NCBI GenBank assembly: GCA_964486215.1
Contig: CAZALI010000002.1
Location: 39,616-103,615, forward strand
Direction of reading: 5' to 3'
Origin: RUG343 sp964486215
Lineage (GTDB): Bacteria; Bacillota_I; Bacilli_A; RF39; UBA660
Length of the DNA: 64,000 nt
Shown here: one piece after another, positions 1-8,460 of the stretch
Layout: the number at the start of each line of letters is the position of its first letter
Position numbering within the stretch: position 1 is the first letter of the stretch
Notes under the pieces: generated by a model
Seen by the model: only the letters and a program-made list of their open reading frames with translations
Database searches by the model: none
Told to the model about the DNA's origin: nothing
Program-made: the position numbers and the translations under genes

Positions 1-2
1 AT

Positions 3-1505
3 TATAAAATTATGTTTTTTTCTTCTTTGATGCTAATGTTTATTTTCATATGTGGTATTTATTTTACAAAAAATATGGAACCTAGTTATGCTGTTGAAGA
101 AGATTCCGAAATTCCAGAAAATACATTTACTTCAAATATTAATAATAATTCGGTTACTAATTATGTAAAAGAAGCTTTAACTTCTAGTGGGACTTCTTCT
201 AATTTTTCTGATAGTTTTGCAGTTCCTTCTAATATGAAGATTAATAATAGTAGTACACCTCTATATAAACTTTCTAAAAATTATGATACACCTACAGTTA
301 CAGAACAATTTGAACTTATTAATGTAAATCCTACTAGTATTACTGACAAAGGTCTTGCATATATATTGTCACATGGATATGTTCCGTCTAATACTAATCA
401 TGATATTTTTTCTACTGGAACTTATGGATCTGTTAGTAATAGTAGTATAAAACAATATATTACTCAGGTAGCTCTTTGGTTATATATATATGAAAAGAAG
501 AGTAGTTTTACTACTACTTATTGTGCTAATAATGGTTGTGATTTTTTAAATACTAGTGGAACTGCTGTTACAGCTACATCTGTAAGAGATTTAATATCTA
601 CGGCAGCTAATGCTTCTAATTTTAAATATTTAAATTATATTAATTTATTAGTTGATAAAGCTAAGAGTTATAGTGGTGATCAATCTTCTCAAATTAGTTT
701 AAATGGAACATCTTTAGAATATCAAATTAATCCTAAATATACTTTATTAGTTACAGATACTGTTACTCCAACTATTACTTCAAATAAAGATAATTTTATG
801 TATTATTCTGTAGAGATAGATGATCCAAATAATTATGGAGTTTATATAGTAGATAAAAATAATAAACGTATTACTAATTTAGATGATGTTAATGGTGCAT
901 TTAAGATTGCTATTCCTCTAAAAGAAGATATTACTACTATGGATTTAAGTAGTATTGAAATTCATGTATTAGGACACTTTATTCGTGATAAGGGACTTGC
1001 TTATAGAGTTACTTCTAAAACTACTGGAGAACTTACAAAACATGATATTTTCTCTGATGTATTATTAGGATATGTTCCTACAGAGGTAGTTGAAGATAGT
1101 ATTACTTTATATAACTTTGTTAAGATTAGTAAAATTGATGTTACTAATTCTTCTGAACTGCCTGGAGCTACTTTAGAAATTACAAATAAGTCTGATGAAT
1201 CTAAAAAATATACTTGGATTTCTTCTGCAACTCCATATTATATTTATTTAGAAGATGGAGATTATTCTTTATGTGAAACATTAGCTCCACAAGGATATTC
1301 TTTAAATAAGAATTGTATTGACTTTACTGTTGATAATACAAAGATTGTTTCTGTAACTATGGAAAATAAACCATATGTTGCTAGTGTACCAAATACTGGT
1401 TTATTTATATCTAAAATTGCCTTTTATCTTGGTATTATATCTTTATTAGTAGGTCTTATGATAGTTGGAATAATATTTGTTACAAAAGAAAAGAAATCAG
1501 TTTAA
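3..1505 (+). CDS. Sortase-anchored surface protein with thioester-like and SpaA-like domains (5' partial)
   Basis: The frame is open to the window edge. The first ATG (position 12) has no ribosome site, so the true start probably lies outside and the gene is partial. A hydrophobic signal segment ending near a PSYA site is followed by a region with a TQVALW motif (about 145 residues in), which resembles the Gln-containing motif of Gram-positive thioester adhesin domains. No cysteine lies before it outside the signal segment, so the thioester itself may be absent. Around residues 370-460 there is a prealbumin-like, SpaA/Cna-B-type repeat with a typical LAPQGY segment. The C-terminus has VPNTG, a hydrophobic helix and a basic tail, which is a sortase-like cell-wall signal. 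Expected role: a cell-surface adhesin or stalk protein. The domain reading is by motif only; the anchoring signal is clear. Confidence 0.75.
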   Translation, partial: YKIMFFSSLMLMFIFICGIYFTKNMEPSYAVEEDSEIPENTFTSNINNNSVTNYVKEALTSSGTSSNFSDSFAVPSNMKINNSSTPLYKLSKNYDTPTVTEQFELINVNPTSITDKGLAYILSHGYVPSNTNHDIFSTGTYGSVSNSSIKQYITQVALWLYIYEKKSSFTTTYCANNGCDFLNTSGTAVTATSVRDLISTAANASNFKYLNYINLLVDKAKSYSGDQSSQISLNGTSLEYQINPKYTLLVTDTVTPTITSNKDNFMYYSVEIDDPNNYGVYIVDKNNKRITNLDDVNGAFKIAIPLKEDITTMDLSSIEIHVLGHFIRDKGLAYRVTSKTTGELTKHDIFSDVLLGYVPTEVVEDSITLYNFVKISKIDVTNSSELPGATLEITNKSDESKKYTWISSATPYYIYLEDGDYSLCETLAPQGYSLNKNCIDFTVDNTKIVSVTMENKPYVASVPNTGLFISKIAFYLGIISLLVGLMIVGIIFVTKEKKSV

Positions 1506-1565
1506 GATTTCTTTTTCTTTCACTAATAAATATGATAAAATTAGGTTATGATAGGAGGCTAAATT

Positions 1566-2114
1566 ATGTGGGTATATATTGTACTTATAATTATTGTTTT
1601 AATTATTATTTATGTTTTTGCTTTATATAATAGCTTTATAAAATTAAATAATAAAGTTAAAGAAGCTTTTTCTACTATGGATGTTTATCTAAAGAAAAGA
1701 TGGGATTTAATACCTAGTTTAGTAGAAACAGTTAGGGGATATGCTAAACATGAAAAAGATACTTTAGAAGAAGTTACAAATTTAAGAAAAAGTACTTATG
1801 ACAAAATGTCTGTTGATGAAAAGATAAAAGCGAATGAACAGTTATCTAATGATATTAGTAAAATTATGCTTTTAGCAGAAGCTTATCCTGATTTAAAAGC
1901 AAGTGAAAATTTTAAGAAATTAGGAGATCAACTTACACAAGTAGAAGATGAAATAGCTAATTCTAGAAAATACTATAATGGTACTGTTAGAATCTATAAT
2001 AATAAAGTTGAAATGTTTCCTAGTAATATTTTCGCAGGAATATTTGGTTATAAAACAAAGGCAATGTTTGAAGCAAATGCTGATGAGAGAGAAAATATAA
2101 AAGTTGATTTATAG
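1566..2114 (+). CDS. lemA: LemA family protein
   Basis: The 182-residue protein starts with one hydrophobic helix (about residues 2-21). The LemA signature follows: an FxxLNNKVKEAFST-like stretch and KKRWDLIPSLVETVRGY, then long helical segments and an NG-x-VR-x-YN motif near residue 140. LemA proteins are single-pass membrane proteins with a helical-bundle domain; their biochemical role is not settled. A GGAGG site lies 7-8 bases before the ATG. The DUF2207 gene begins 8 bases downstream. This pairing is common in Firmicutes and suggests a shared envelope function. Confidence 0.9.
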   Translation: MWVYIVLIIIVLIIIYVFALYNSFIKLNNKVKEAFSTMDVYLKKRWDLIPSLVETVRGYAKHEKDTLEEVTNLRKSTYDKMSVDEKIKANEQLSNDISKIMLLAEAYPDLKASENFKKLGDQLTQVEDEIANSRKYYNGTVRIYNNKVEMFPSNIFAGIFGYKTKAMFEANADERENIKVDL

Positions 2115-2122
2115 GAGGCATT

Positions 2123-4093
2123 ATGAAGAGATTATTGATAGTAATAAGTTTTTTATTTATATTAATTGCTTATCCGTTAGATGTTTTGGCATTACCTGAT
2201 TATAGTAATGATAGTTTTGGAAGTCGTTATTCTGATTACGAATATATTATCAATGAATATGATATTGATATGGTTGTGAATGAGAATAATACTTTTGATA
2301 TAACTGAGAAAATTAAAGTCTACTTCAATGAAGAAAAGCATGGTATATTTAGAAGTATTCCATTAAAGAATGAAATAGAAAGACTTGATGGTAGTTCTTC
2401 TACTAATCATGCTAGAGTAACAAATGTAGATGTTGATACAAGGTATAGTACTTATAAAGAAGATGGCAATTATGTAATAAAAATAGGTTCACCAAGTAAA
2501 ACTTTGACTGGTAGTAAAACTTATACTATTAAATATACATATAATATAGGTAAAGATCCACTTAAGGATGCAGATGAATTATATTATAATTTAATAGGAC
2601 CTGAATGGGATACAGTAATAGAAAATGTTACCTTTTCTATAAAAATGCCTAAAGAATTTGATTATACTAAATTAGGATTTTCAGTTGGAGATGTTGGTTC
2701 TTCTGACAGTAGTGGTATTGAATATAGTGTTGATGGGAATACAATTGTAGGAAGTTATGATGATGAATTAGAGGAGGGAGATGCTTTAACTGTTAGATGC
2801 GAATTACCTGATGGGTATTTTGTGGGAGCAGGTTTTCCTCTTAATTTTGTAAATTATATAGCTCTTATACTTCCGGTATTATTCTTATTAATATCTTGGT
2901 TATTGTGGAATAAATTTGGTAAAGATGATCAGATAGTTGATACTGTTGAATTTTATCCACCAAAAGATTTTAATAGTTTAGAGGTTGGTTTCTTATATAA
3001 TGGAAAAGCAGATTCTACTGATGTAGTTTCTTTACTAATATATTTAGCTAATAAAGGTTATATAAAAATTTCTGAGTTTGAAGAAAAATCATTATTTTCA
3101 AAAACTAAAGGTTTTAAGATTACTAAGTTAAAAGATTATGATGGTAATAATGTCAATGAGCGTATGTTTTTAAGTGGATTATTTAAAAAAACTTCTTTAG
3201 ATGAATATGGTGAAAAAATTCCAGGTAGTAAGGAGACTAATGTTAATGAAGTTACGAAAGATGACTTATATGATAGCTTTTATGTAACTATGGATAAAAT
3301 ATTAGAAAATATTAATGACTCTAAAAATGTAAGTAGAATTTTTGATAAGAAAGCATCAAAGATGAAAGCTCCAGTTATCTTGATGATTATTGCTACTTAT
3401 TTGTTGATTACTATACCTCCTTTACTTGATGATCCATCTGCAATGGTTTTTGCAGTGCTATTTTCAGGAATTGCTCTTTTTGTGTTCTATGCTACGATTT
3501 TAGGACTTATAGAAAATAAATTAAGCGTTGGTTCTAGTATTTTCTTGATAGTAATGATATCTATATGGTGTTTAGGTTTTGGTGGAGCTCCTTTTGTTAT
3601 ATGGCTATTACCAGCATTAATGCAAAATACAGTATATTTAATTAGTTATATTATTGGTATGATTTGTATAGTTGGTATGACTATATGCTCTAGGTTTTTA
3701 CCAAAGAGAACTCCTTATGGTAATGAAATACTAGGTAAGCTTAGAGGTTTTAAAAACTTCTTAGAAACAGCTGAAAAAGATCAATTAGAGTCATTGGTTG
3801 ATAAGGATCCTGAATATTTCTATAATATTTTACCTTATACATATGTTTTAGGTGTTTCAGATAAATGGGTTAAGAACTTTGAATCTATATCTTTAAAAGC
3901 ACCATCTTGGTATGATAGTTCTGATACTTTCGATGTAAATAATTTTGGAACATTTATGAATTCTACAATGTCTTCTGCAACAAGTTATATGTCATCAAGT
4001 CCATCTAGCGGTTCTGATGGTGGATCATCAGGAGGATCAGGAGGTGGATCATCAGGAGGTGGCTCCGGTGGAGGAGGCGGTGGCTCTTGGTAG
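2123..4093 (+). CDS. DUF2207 domain membrane protein with glycine-rich tail
   Basis: This 656-residue protein has a signal peptide (residues 1-24, ending after VLA) and an extracytoplasmic beta-rich DUF2207 domain (about 45-230, with EYIINEYDIDMVVNENN near its start). A transmembrane helix near 245-265, a cytoplasmic part, and further helices near 415-530 follow. The last 40 residues are almost only Gly and Ser and end in GGGGGSW, a tail typical of the family. The function is unknown. The protein is co-transcribed with LemA and shares its likely envelope context. The ribosome site is GGAGG, 6 bases before the ATG. Confidence 0.88.
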   Translation: MKRLLIVISFLFILIAYPLDVLALPDYSNDSFGSRYSDYEYIINEYDIDMVVNENNTFDITEKIKVYFNEEKHGIFRSIPLKNEIERLDGSSSTNHARVTNVDVDTRYSTYKEDGNYVIKIGSPSKTLTGSKTYTIKYTYNIGKDPLKDADELYYNLIGPEWDTVIENVTFSIKMPKEFDYTKLGFSVGDVGSSDSSGIEYSVDGNTIVGSYDDELEEGDALTVRCELPDGYFVGAGFPLNFVNYIALILPVLFLLISWLLWNKFGKDDQIVDTVEFYPPKDFNSLEVGFLYNGKADSTDVVSLLIYLANKGYIKISEFEEKSLFSKTKGFKITKLKDYDGNNVNERMFLSGLFKKTSLDEYGEKIPGSKETNVNEVTKDDLYDSFYVTMDKILENINDSKNVSRIFDKKASKMKAPVILMIIATYLLITIPPLLDDPSAMVFAVLFSGIALFVFYATILGLIENKLSVGSSIFLIVMISIWCLGFGGAPFVIWLLPALMQNTVYLISYIIGMICIVGMTICSRFLPKRTPYGNEILGKLRGFKNFLETAEKDQLESLVDKDPEYFYNILPYTYVLGVSDKWVKNFESISLKAPSWYDSSDTFDVNNFGTFMNSTMSSATSYMSSSPSSGSDGGSSGGSGGGSSGGGSGGGGGGSW

Positions 4094-4114
4094 TCACTTT
4101 AGAAAGTAAGAATT

Positions 4115-4705
4115 ATGGATACTATCAAATGCAATAATTGTGGTCATGATAATAAGAGTACAAATGATAGATGCGAAGTTTGTGGTGAAGAGCTAAGACC
4201 AGTCGGTAATTTTTTGAATGTCGACTATTCTCAAGATAAAAGCAAGGAGATTAATTTGGATGGCAAGAAAACAAATTTTGGTCTTTTTATCTTTTTGTTA
4301 TTTATTAATTTTCCATTTATTTTATGTGCCTTAGCTTTTATTGCTATTGCATCATATACTATCATAACTGATAATCAAAAATCAGTTAATTATCTTGAAA
4401 CTGAGGCTAAACTTGTAGGTTATGATAATTGTGACGATACATGCGAAGCTATATATGAATATGAAGTTGATGGTGTTACTTACGAAGCTTCTCCTATTAT
4501 GTCTGCTAATCGTGATTTTTTTAAAAAAACTACAACTGTAAAGTATGATCCAAATAAGCCTAGTGAATATGTTATGGATTATGGCGTTATTATATTTGTA
4601 TTTGTTGGAATAGGAGTTTTGTTATTTGTATTTGTAGAATTCATTGCAGTTAAATTAGCTACAAAGAAATGGTCTAAATCTAATGTGGAAAATGTAAAAG
4701 TATAG
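4115..4705 (+). CDS. Zinc-ribbon membrane protein, DUF3592-like
   Basis: The N-terminus carries two CxxC pairs (CNNCGHDNKSTNDRCEVCGE, residues 6-25), a classic zinc ribbon. One membrane helix follows near 55-85, then a soluble beta-rich loop of about 70 residues with a pair of Cys (NCDDTC), and a second helix near 150-175. This layout of helix, soluble domain with VDGVTYEA-like strands, and helix matches DUF3592 proteins. It follows the LemA/DUF2207 pair by 21 bases and probably belongs to the same transcript. The ribosome site is weak. No enzymatic role can be assigned. Confidence 0.6.
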   Translation: MDTIKCNNCGHDNKSTNDRCEVCGEELRPVGNFLNVDYSQDKSKEINLDGKKTNFGLFIFLLFINFPFILCALAFIAIASYTIITDNQKSVNYLETEAKLVGYDNCDDTCEAIYEYEVDGVTYEASPIMSANRDFFKKTTTVKYDPNKPSEYVMDYGVIIFVFVGIGVLLFVFVEFIAVKLATKKWSKSNVENVKV

Positions 4706-4724
4706 TAATGTGAGGAGATTATAT

Positions 4725-5117
4725 ATGAAAGAATTTGAGACTTCTAAGAATATATCAACTGTTTGTTATATAATAGGAGTTCTTGCAGCTTTATATGGAT
4801 TGATATTAGGTTTGAAGAATATTGGAGGACTAGGAATCATTTTTGTTATTCCATCAGCAGTTGCTTTAATTATTATTTCACTTGATTATGGGATAATTAT
4901 AGCAACTGACAAAGTAAATGGTGCATTAGGGTATTCTATTATTAGTAGCTTAATTAAAGTAGGATGTATTATTTCGCTTATTTCGGAAGGTGATTATTTT
5001 GCTTTAATACTTATTATTTTGCTTATAGTAGTATTAATTCCTTCTTTTTTCAATACAATAAGATTACTTTATTTGCGAGGCAAAGGGACTGATAATAGTT
5101 CTGAGAATATTTTATAA
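4725..5117 (+). CDS. Small four-helix membrane protein, unknown
   Basis: I chose the ATG at 4725 because GAGGAG lies 8 bases before it; a GTG at 4710 is in frame but has no ribosome site. The 130-residue product is almost entirely hydrophobic, with about four membrane helices and short charged loops, and has no recognisable motif. It closes the lemA-type operon, with a strong terminator directly after the stop codon. Confidence 0.6.
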   Translation: MKEFETSKNISTVCYIIGVLAALYGLILGLKNIGGLGIIFVIPSAVALIIISLDYGIIIATDKVNGALGYSIISSLIKVGCIISLISEGDYFALILIILLIVVLIPSFFNTIRLLYLRGKGTDNSSENIL

Positions 5118-5121
5118 TTAA

Positions 5122-5148
5122 AAAGAGCTTAAAAAAGCTCTTTTTTTC
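5122..5148 (+). terminator. Rho-independent terminator of the lemA operon
   Basis: AAAGAGCTT pairs with AAGCTCTTT around a short A-rich loop, followed by a T run. It lies immediately after the stop codon at 5117. Confidence 0.85.
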
Positions 5149-5247
5149 TTTGGAGCAATAGTCGAATGTTCTTTCAACTACTGCAAGATTAGATTGATGA
5201 ATCAATTTCCTAAATATATAATACTAATTTTTATATATGCATGTTAA

Positions 5248-5553
5248 TCATTTTGCACTTGTTTCTCTAATCCATTTTTGAGGTGATATTTTAAACTTAT
5301 TGCTACCAGCTTCATTTTTAAACGTGTCGAATTCGACACCTTTGAAATCTTCATTATGAATGCTTTCCCATAAACCTAGATAAGAAATAACATCTTTGTT
5401 TCTCATCCAGTTTTGAATAGGATATCTTGGATCATCTTCATCAGCATATCTTGCTAAATCCGTTAAAGAAATATAATCTTTGCCATCAACTCTTATTACA
5501 TTAATAACTTTGTCTTTTACAAATATTTGTGCTTTTATTTCATCCTTACTCAT
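5248..5553 (-). CDS. KilA-N domain protein, C-terminally truncated (likely remnant)
   Basis: The 101 residues match the first half of bacterial KilA-N proteins: a DYISLTDLARYADEDDP-like DNA-binding start, IQNWMRNKDVISYLGLWE, then F(K)NEAG and SPQKWI. In full-length relatives (roughly 250-300 residues) this is followed by a G-rich, SWISPEF-type segment. Here translation stops right after QKWIRETSAK, so the second half of the domain and the C-terminal region are missing. KilA-N proteins are common in phages and as chromosomal cargo near tRNA genes. It sits beside two tRNA-Gly genes, isolated between terminators. It is either a decayed gene or a truncated DNA-binding protein. Confidence 0.65.
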   Translation of the reverse strand: MSKDEIKAQIFVKDKVINVIRVDGKDYISLTDLARYADEDDPRYPIQNWMRNKDVISYLGLWESIHNEDFKGVEFDTFKNEAGSNKFKISPQKWIRETSAK

Positions 5554-5632
5554 TTTTTATAATCGTAGTCAATAGTATACATTATATATAAAATAAAAGT
5601 TACAATACATTGTACCGTAACCTGTTTTCAAA

Positions 5633-5707
5633 TGGAGCAGATGAGCGGAATCGAACCGCCATCTAAGCCTTGGGAAGGCCTCGTACTAACCGGTATACTA
5701 CATCTGC
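5633..5707 (-). tRNA. tRNA-Gly(CCC)
   Basis: On the minus strand a GCAGATG/CATCTGC acceptor stem, a GGTTCGATTCC T-arm and encoded CCA are visible. The anticodon stem AGGCC/GGCTT encloses the loop TTCCCAA, giving anticodon CCC. Confidence 0.92.
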
Positions 5708-5720
5708 ATATTTGTATTAT

Positions 5721-5754
5721 AACATAAAAAAATACATCAAATGATGTATTTGAT
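5721..5754 (-). terminator. Terminator between the two tRNA-Gly genes
   Basis: On the minus strand AAATACATCA and TGATGTATTT form a hairpin followed by T residues, directly downstream of tRNA-Gly(GCC). A TATAAT -10-like box (5717-5722) follows for the second tRNA. Confidence 0.7.
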
Positions 5755-5760
5755 TTTTTA

Positions 5761-5835
5761 TGGAGCAAACGAGGGGAATTGAACCCCCATCGCAGCCTTG
5801 GCAAGGCCGTATTCTAACCATTGAACCACGTTTGC
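5761..5835 (-). tRNA. tRNA-Gly(GCC)
   Basis: On the minus strand GCAAACG pairs with CGTTTGC, with encoded CCA. The anticodon loop TTGCCAA gives GCC. It stands in tandem with tRNA-Gly(CCC), 53 bases upstream of it in the direction of transcription. Confidence 0.93.
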
Positions 5836-5849
5836 GGATTACATAAATT

Positions 5850-5877
5850 ATTATAACATGAAAAAATATAATTTCAA
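5850..5877 (-). promoter_or_regulatory. Promoter of the tRNA-Gly pair
   Basis: On the minus strand a TTGAAA -35 box, a 16-base spacer and a perfect TATAAT -10 box end 14 bases before the tRNA-Gly(GCC) 5' end. Confidence 0.75.
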
Positions 5878-5921
5878 GGAAAATATGTTATAATTGTTTT
5901 GCCAAGGGCGATGGAGGTTAT

Positions 5922-6536
5922 ATGAATATAAGTATTAATACTCAAAGTAGTATAAAGATAGGTAATATTTATTTTGATCCATATCTAAGAAGAGAAGAAG
6001 TACATGATGCAGATATTATTTTTATAACACATTCTCATTATGATCATTTTGATATTAATAGTATCAATAATATTAAGAATGATAATACTATTATTGTTGT
6101 ACCTGACGATAAAGAAATTTTAAATAATTTGAATTTTGATGAGAACAATATTCTTATAGTTAAACCTAATAATAATTATGAAGTTCATGGTATTAAGTTT
6201 AGTACTGTACCTAGTTATAATATTAATAAACCATTTCATAAATACGAATATGGATGGGTTGGATATGTTATAAATATTTCTGATACTACTTATTATGTAA
6301 TGGGTGATACTGATTTAATAGATGAAGCTAAGAGTGTAATATGTGACTATCTTTTTATACCAATAGGCGGAACTTATACTATGGATTATAAAGAAGCTAG
6401 TACTTTATGTAATATTATTAAACCTAAGATTGTAACACCAATTCACTACGGAAGTATTGTTGGTAAAATAGAAGATGGTTATAGTTTTAAAGAATTAGTT
6501 AATTCAGATATAGAAGTTAATTTAATATTAAAATAA
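5922..6536 (+). CDS. MBL-fold metal-dependent hydrolase (UlaG/YtkL-like)
   Basis: The 204-residue protein has the metallo-beta-lactamase metal motif HSHYDHFD (about residues 37-44), followed by a metal-binding Asp in GDTDLID (about 129) and a C-terminal TPIHYGS histidine (about 178). The short length and the HSHYDH(F/Y)D form match UPF0173/UlaG-like L-ascorbate-6-phosphate lactonase relatives, widespread cytosolic hydrolases whose substrate here is unknown. A GGAGG site precedes the ATG. The gene stands alone and ends in a terminator shared with the convergent gene on the other strand. Confidence 0.85.
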   Translation: MNISINTQSSIKIGNIYFDPYLRREEVHDADIIFITHSHYDHFDINSINNIKNDNTIIVVPDDKEILNNLNFDENNILIVKPNNNYEVHGIKFSTVPSYNINKPFHKYEYGWVGYVINISDTTYYVMGDTDLIDEAKSVICDYLFIPIGGTYTMDYKEASTLCNIIKPKIVTPIHYGSIVGKIEDGYSFKELVNSDIEVNLILK

Positions 6537-6566
6537 AAACAAGGCTAATAATTAGCCTTGTTTTGT
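6534..6566. terminator. Bidirectional terminator
   Basis: AAAACAAGGCTAAT and ATTAGCCTTGTTTT form a perfect hairpin with A and T runs on either side, placed between convergent genes. The last codons of the minus-strand gene lie inside it. Confidence 0.85.
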
Positions 6567-7649
6567 TAATACAGAATTTATCTTATGATATATTCTTTCT
6601 AATTCTTCACTATATTCTTCTTGAAGATGATTATATTTTTTTATATCCATTTTTTCACTATTAATTAGAGCATATGTCTTATTAATTAATTCATTTAATC
6701 TTATGAAGTTATTTTCTCCAATAGCATATTTTATATAACTTGGATTATTCTCAATAACAGATTTTTTTAGTTCCTCTGGTATTAAGTCTACTAATGGAGT
6801 AACAATATCTTTTAACTCAGTAGGAGTATGTTTATTAGAATCTTTTCTAGTACATTTATCTTTTTCTTCACACATATAAGTATAGTTCATATGAAGATAA
6901 CTTCTAGCTTCATCAGCTATAATATCAGTTAATATTTCATTGAATAATTCAAATTCTCTTTTTTCTTCATTATTCTCATCAATTACTGTAACTTTATCTG
7001 GTTCAATACCAGTTATACCATCATTAGTACTAATAACATGACATAGTATATGAAGAAAAGCTAAATCATTTTCACCATGATTTTTTAATGTATATAAAAC
7101 AGTATTTTCATTAACTATAAATACTATAGAATTATTATCAGTATATTCTTTATACTTTTCTTCTTTAGTATTTACTTTTTTATTTAGAATATTTTTAATA
7201 CTATCTTTATATTCTTCTAATTCATTACGTAAATCTCTATATACTGATTTATTACTATTAATTAATCTTTGGATATTCTTACGAAAATATTTTCTGATAT
7301 TATCATCTGGTTTATTAGTATTCATATCTTTCTTAGGATCAAATGTTAAATCTAGAGTTCTTAAATCTAGTCTTTTATCATCAATTATACCCGAATTTTC
7401 AGTTCTATATTTATCATAAGATAAGCCCTGATAATTATAAAAAGTAATTTTTAAATCTTTAGTTTTACATTTAATTAGAAAATCATAATAGTCTTTATAT
7501 GTTTTATCTTTCATATAATAAACAATATTACAATTAGTTAATCTCTTTGTAATTATATCTTTATATTCATCACCAAAAGTAGAAGTAAATGCTTCTATAA
7601 TATTTGGTATATATTTATCTAAATTTAAGTTTAAATTATTATCAAACAT
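6552..7649 (-). CDS. Unknown 365-residue protein with a degenerate gluzincin-type motif
   Basis: I chose the ATG at 7649 because GAGGAT precedes it at good distance; an in-frame ATG at 7664 has no ribosome site. The protein is cytosolic (no signal or membrane helix) and rich in Lys, Asp and Asn. Around residues 198-204 it has LHILCHVIS, which resembles an HExxH zinc motif with the catalytic Glu replaced by Ile. About 35 residues later comes ELFNEILTDIIADEA, which resembles the downstream NExxTD ligand segment of this peptidase type. A second Cys pair (MCEEKDKC) lies near residue 265. If the resemblance is real, it would be an inactive metalloprotease-fold protein. No family was recognised with confidence, and no operon partner is visible. 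Confidence 0.6.
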   Translation of the reverse strand: MFDNNLNLNLDKYIPNIIEAFTSTFGDEYKDIITKRLTNCNIVYYMKDKTYKDYYDFLIKCKTKDLKITFYNYQGLSYDKYRTENSGIIDDKRLDLRTLDLTFDPKKDMNTNKPDDNIRKYFRKNIQRLINSNKSVYRDLRNELEEYKDSIKNILNKKVNTKEEKYKEYTDNNSIVFIVNENTVLYTLKNHGENDLAFLHILCHVISTNDGITGIEPDKVTVIDENNEEKREFELFNEILTDIIADEARSYLHMNYTYMCEEKDKCTRKDSNKHTPTELKDIVTPLVDLIPEELKKSVIENNPSYIKYAIGENNFIRLNELINKTYALINSEKMDIKKYNHLQEEYSEELERIYHKINSVLTKQG

Positions 7650-7731
7650 ATTTCTTATCCTCATATATATTTTAACATATTTTTGTGTATTATATACTTA
7701 AATGTGATATAATTTTAATGAGGTATTTTCA

Positions 7732-8451
7732 ATGATAAAAAAAATAAATGACTTAAATATTAATTATATACAATATGGTAAAGGAAAAGATATAGTATTA
7801 CTTCATGGATGGGGTCAGAATATAGAAATGATGCAATTCCTTGGAGATAGGCTTTGTGATAATCATCGTATTACTATTCTAGATTTACCTGGTTTTGGAA
7901 ATAGTGAAGAGCCTCATAGTGATTGGTTTGTGAAAGATTATGTTAATTTAGTTCATGAACTAGTTAAAGAATTGAAAATAAAAAAGCCTATTATTATAGG
8001 ACATTCTTTTGGTGGAAGAGTTGCGATTAAGTATTCTTCTTTATATGATGTTGAAAAAGTTGTATTATTTGGAGCTCCTTGTATTAGAAGAAATACAGAA
8101 CTTGATTTTAAAACTAAGTTCTTAAAGAAATTAAAAACTCTACCTGGTATGGATAAAATAGGGGAATATATGAAACAATATATAGGTAGTAGAGATTATA
8201 AGGCAGCTAGTCCTGTTATGAGACAAACTTTAGTTAATACAGTTAATGAGAATTTAGAAGAAGATGCGAAAAAAATAGAAGTACCAACATTACTTATTTG
8301 GGGTACTAATGATACGGAAGCTCCTATAGAAGAAGCTCGTGAATTAGAAAAAATAATGAAAGATGCTGCATTAATAGAACTTCCTGGTACACATTATGCA
8401 TATATAGAAAACTTAGATAGAGTAATAGCAATACTTAATAATTTTATTTAG
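7732..8451 (+). CDS. Alpha/beta-fold hydrolase
   Basis: The 239-residue cytosolic protein shows the full alpha/beta hydrolase layout: LLHGWGQN oxyanion strand near residue 24, nucleophile elbow GHSFGG with Ser92, acid Asp in WGTNDTEAP (about 187) and catalytic His in PGTHYAYIEN (about 222). The substrate is unknown. It lies 10 bases upstream of murF and ddl, with GGAGG between, so it is probably co-transcribed with cell-wall precursor genes. It also resembles esterases and MhpC-type enzymes; the motifs do not distinguish them. Confidence 0.85.
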   Translation: MIKKINDLNINYIQYGKGKDIVLLHGWGQNIEMMQFLGDRLCDNHRITILDLPGFGNSEEPHSDWFVKDYVNLVHELVKELKIKKPIIIGHSFGGRVAIKYSSLYDVEKVVLFGAPCIRRNTELDFKTKFLKKLKTLPGMDKIGEYMKQYIGSRDYKAASPVMRQTLVNTVNENLEEDAKKIEVPTLLIWGTNDTEAPIEEARELEKIMKDAALIELPGTHYAYIENLDRVIAILNNFI

Positions 8452-8460
8452 GAGGTAGTT

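Noticed and set aside
5141..5247. Possible remainder of the KilA-N gene downstream of its stop
   Set aside because: Translation of the minus strand in all frames gave no recognisable C-terminal half of the domain, so I did not extend the pseudogene.
5578..5630. Inverted repeat GTTAC..GTAAC upstream of the KilA-N gene as an operator
   Set aside because: A single short repeat with mismatches; it may equally be part of a tRNA terminator, so I do not claim an operator.
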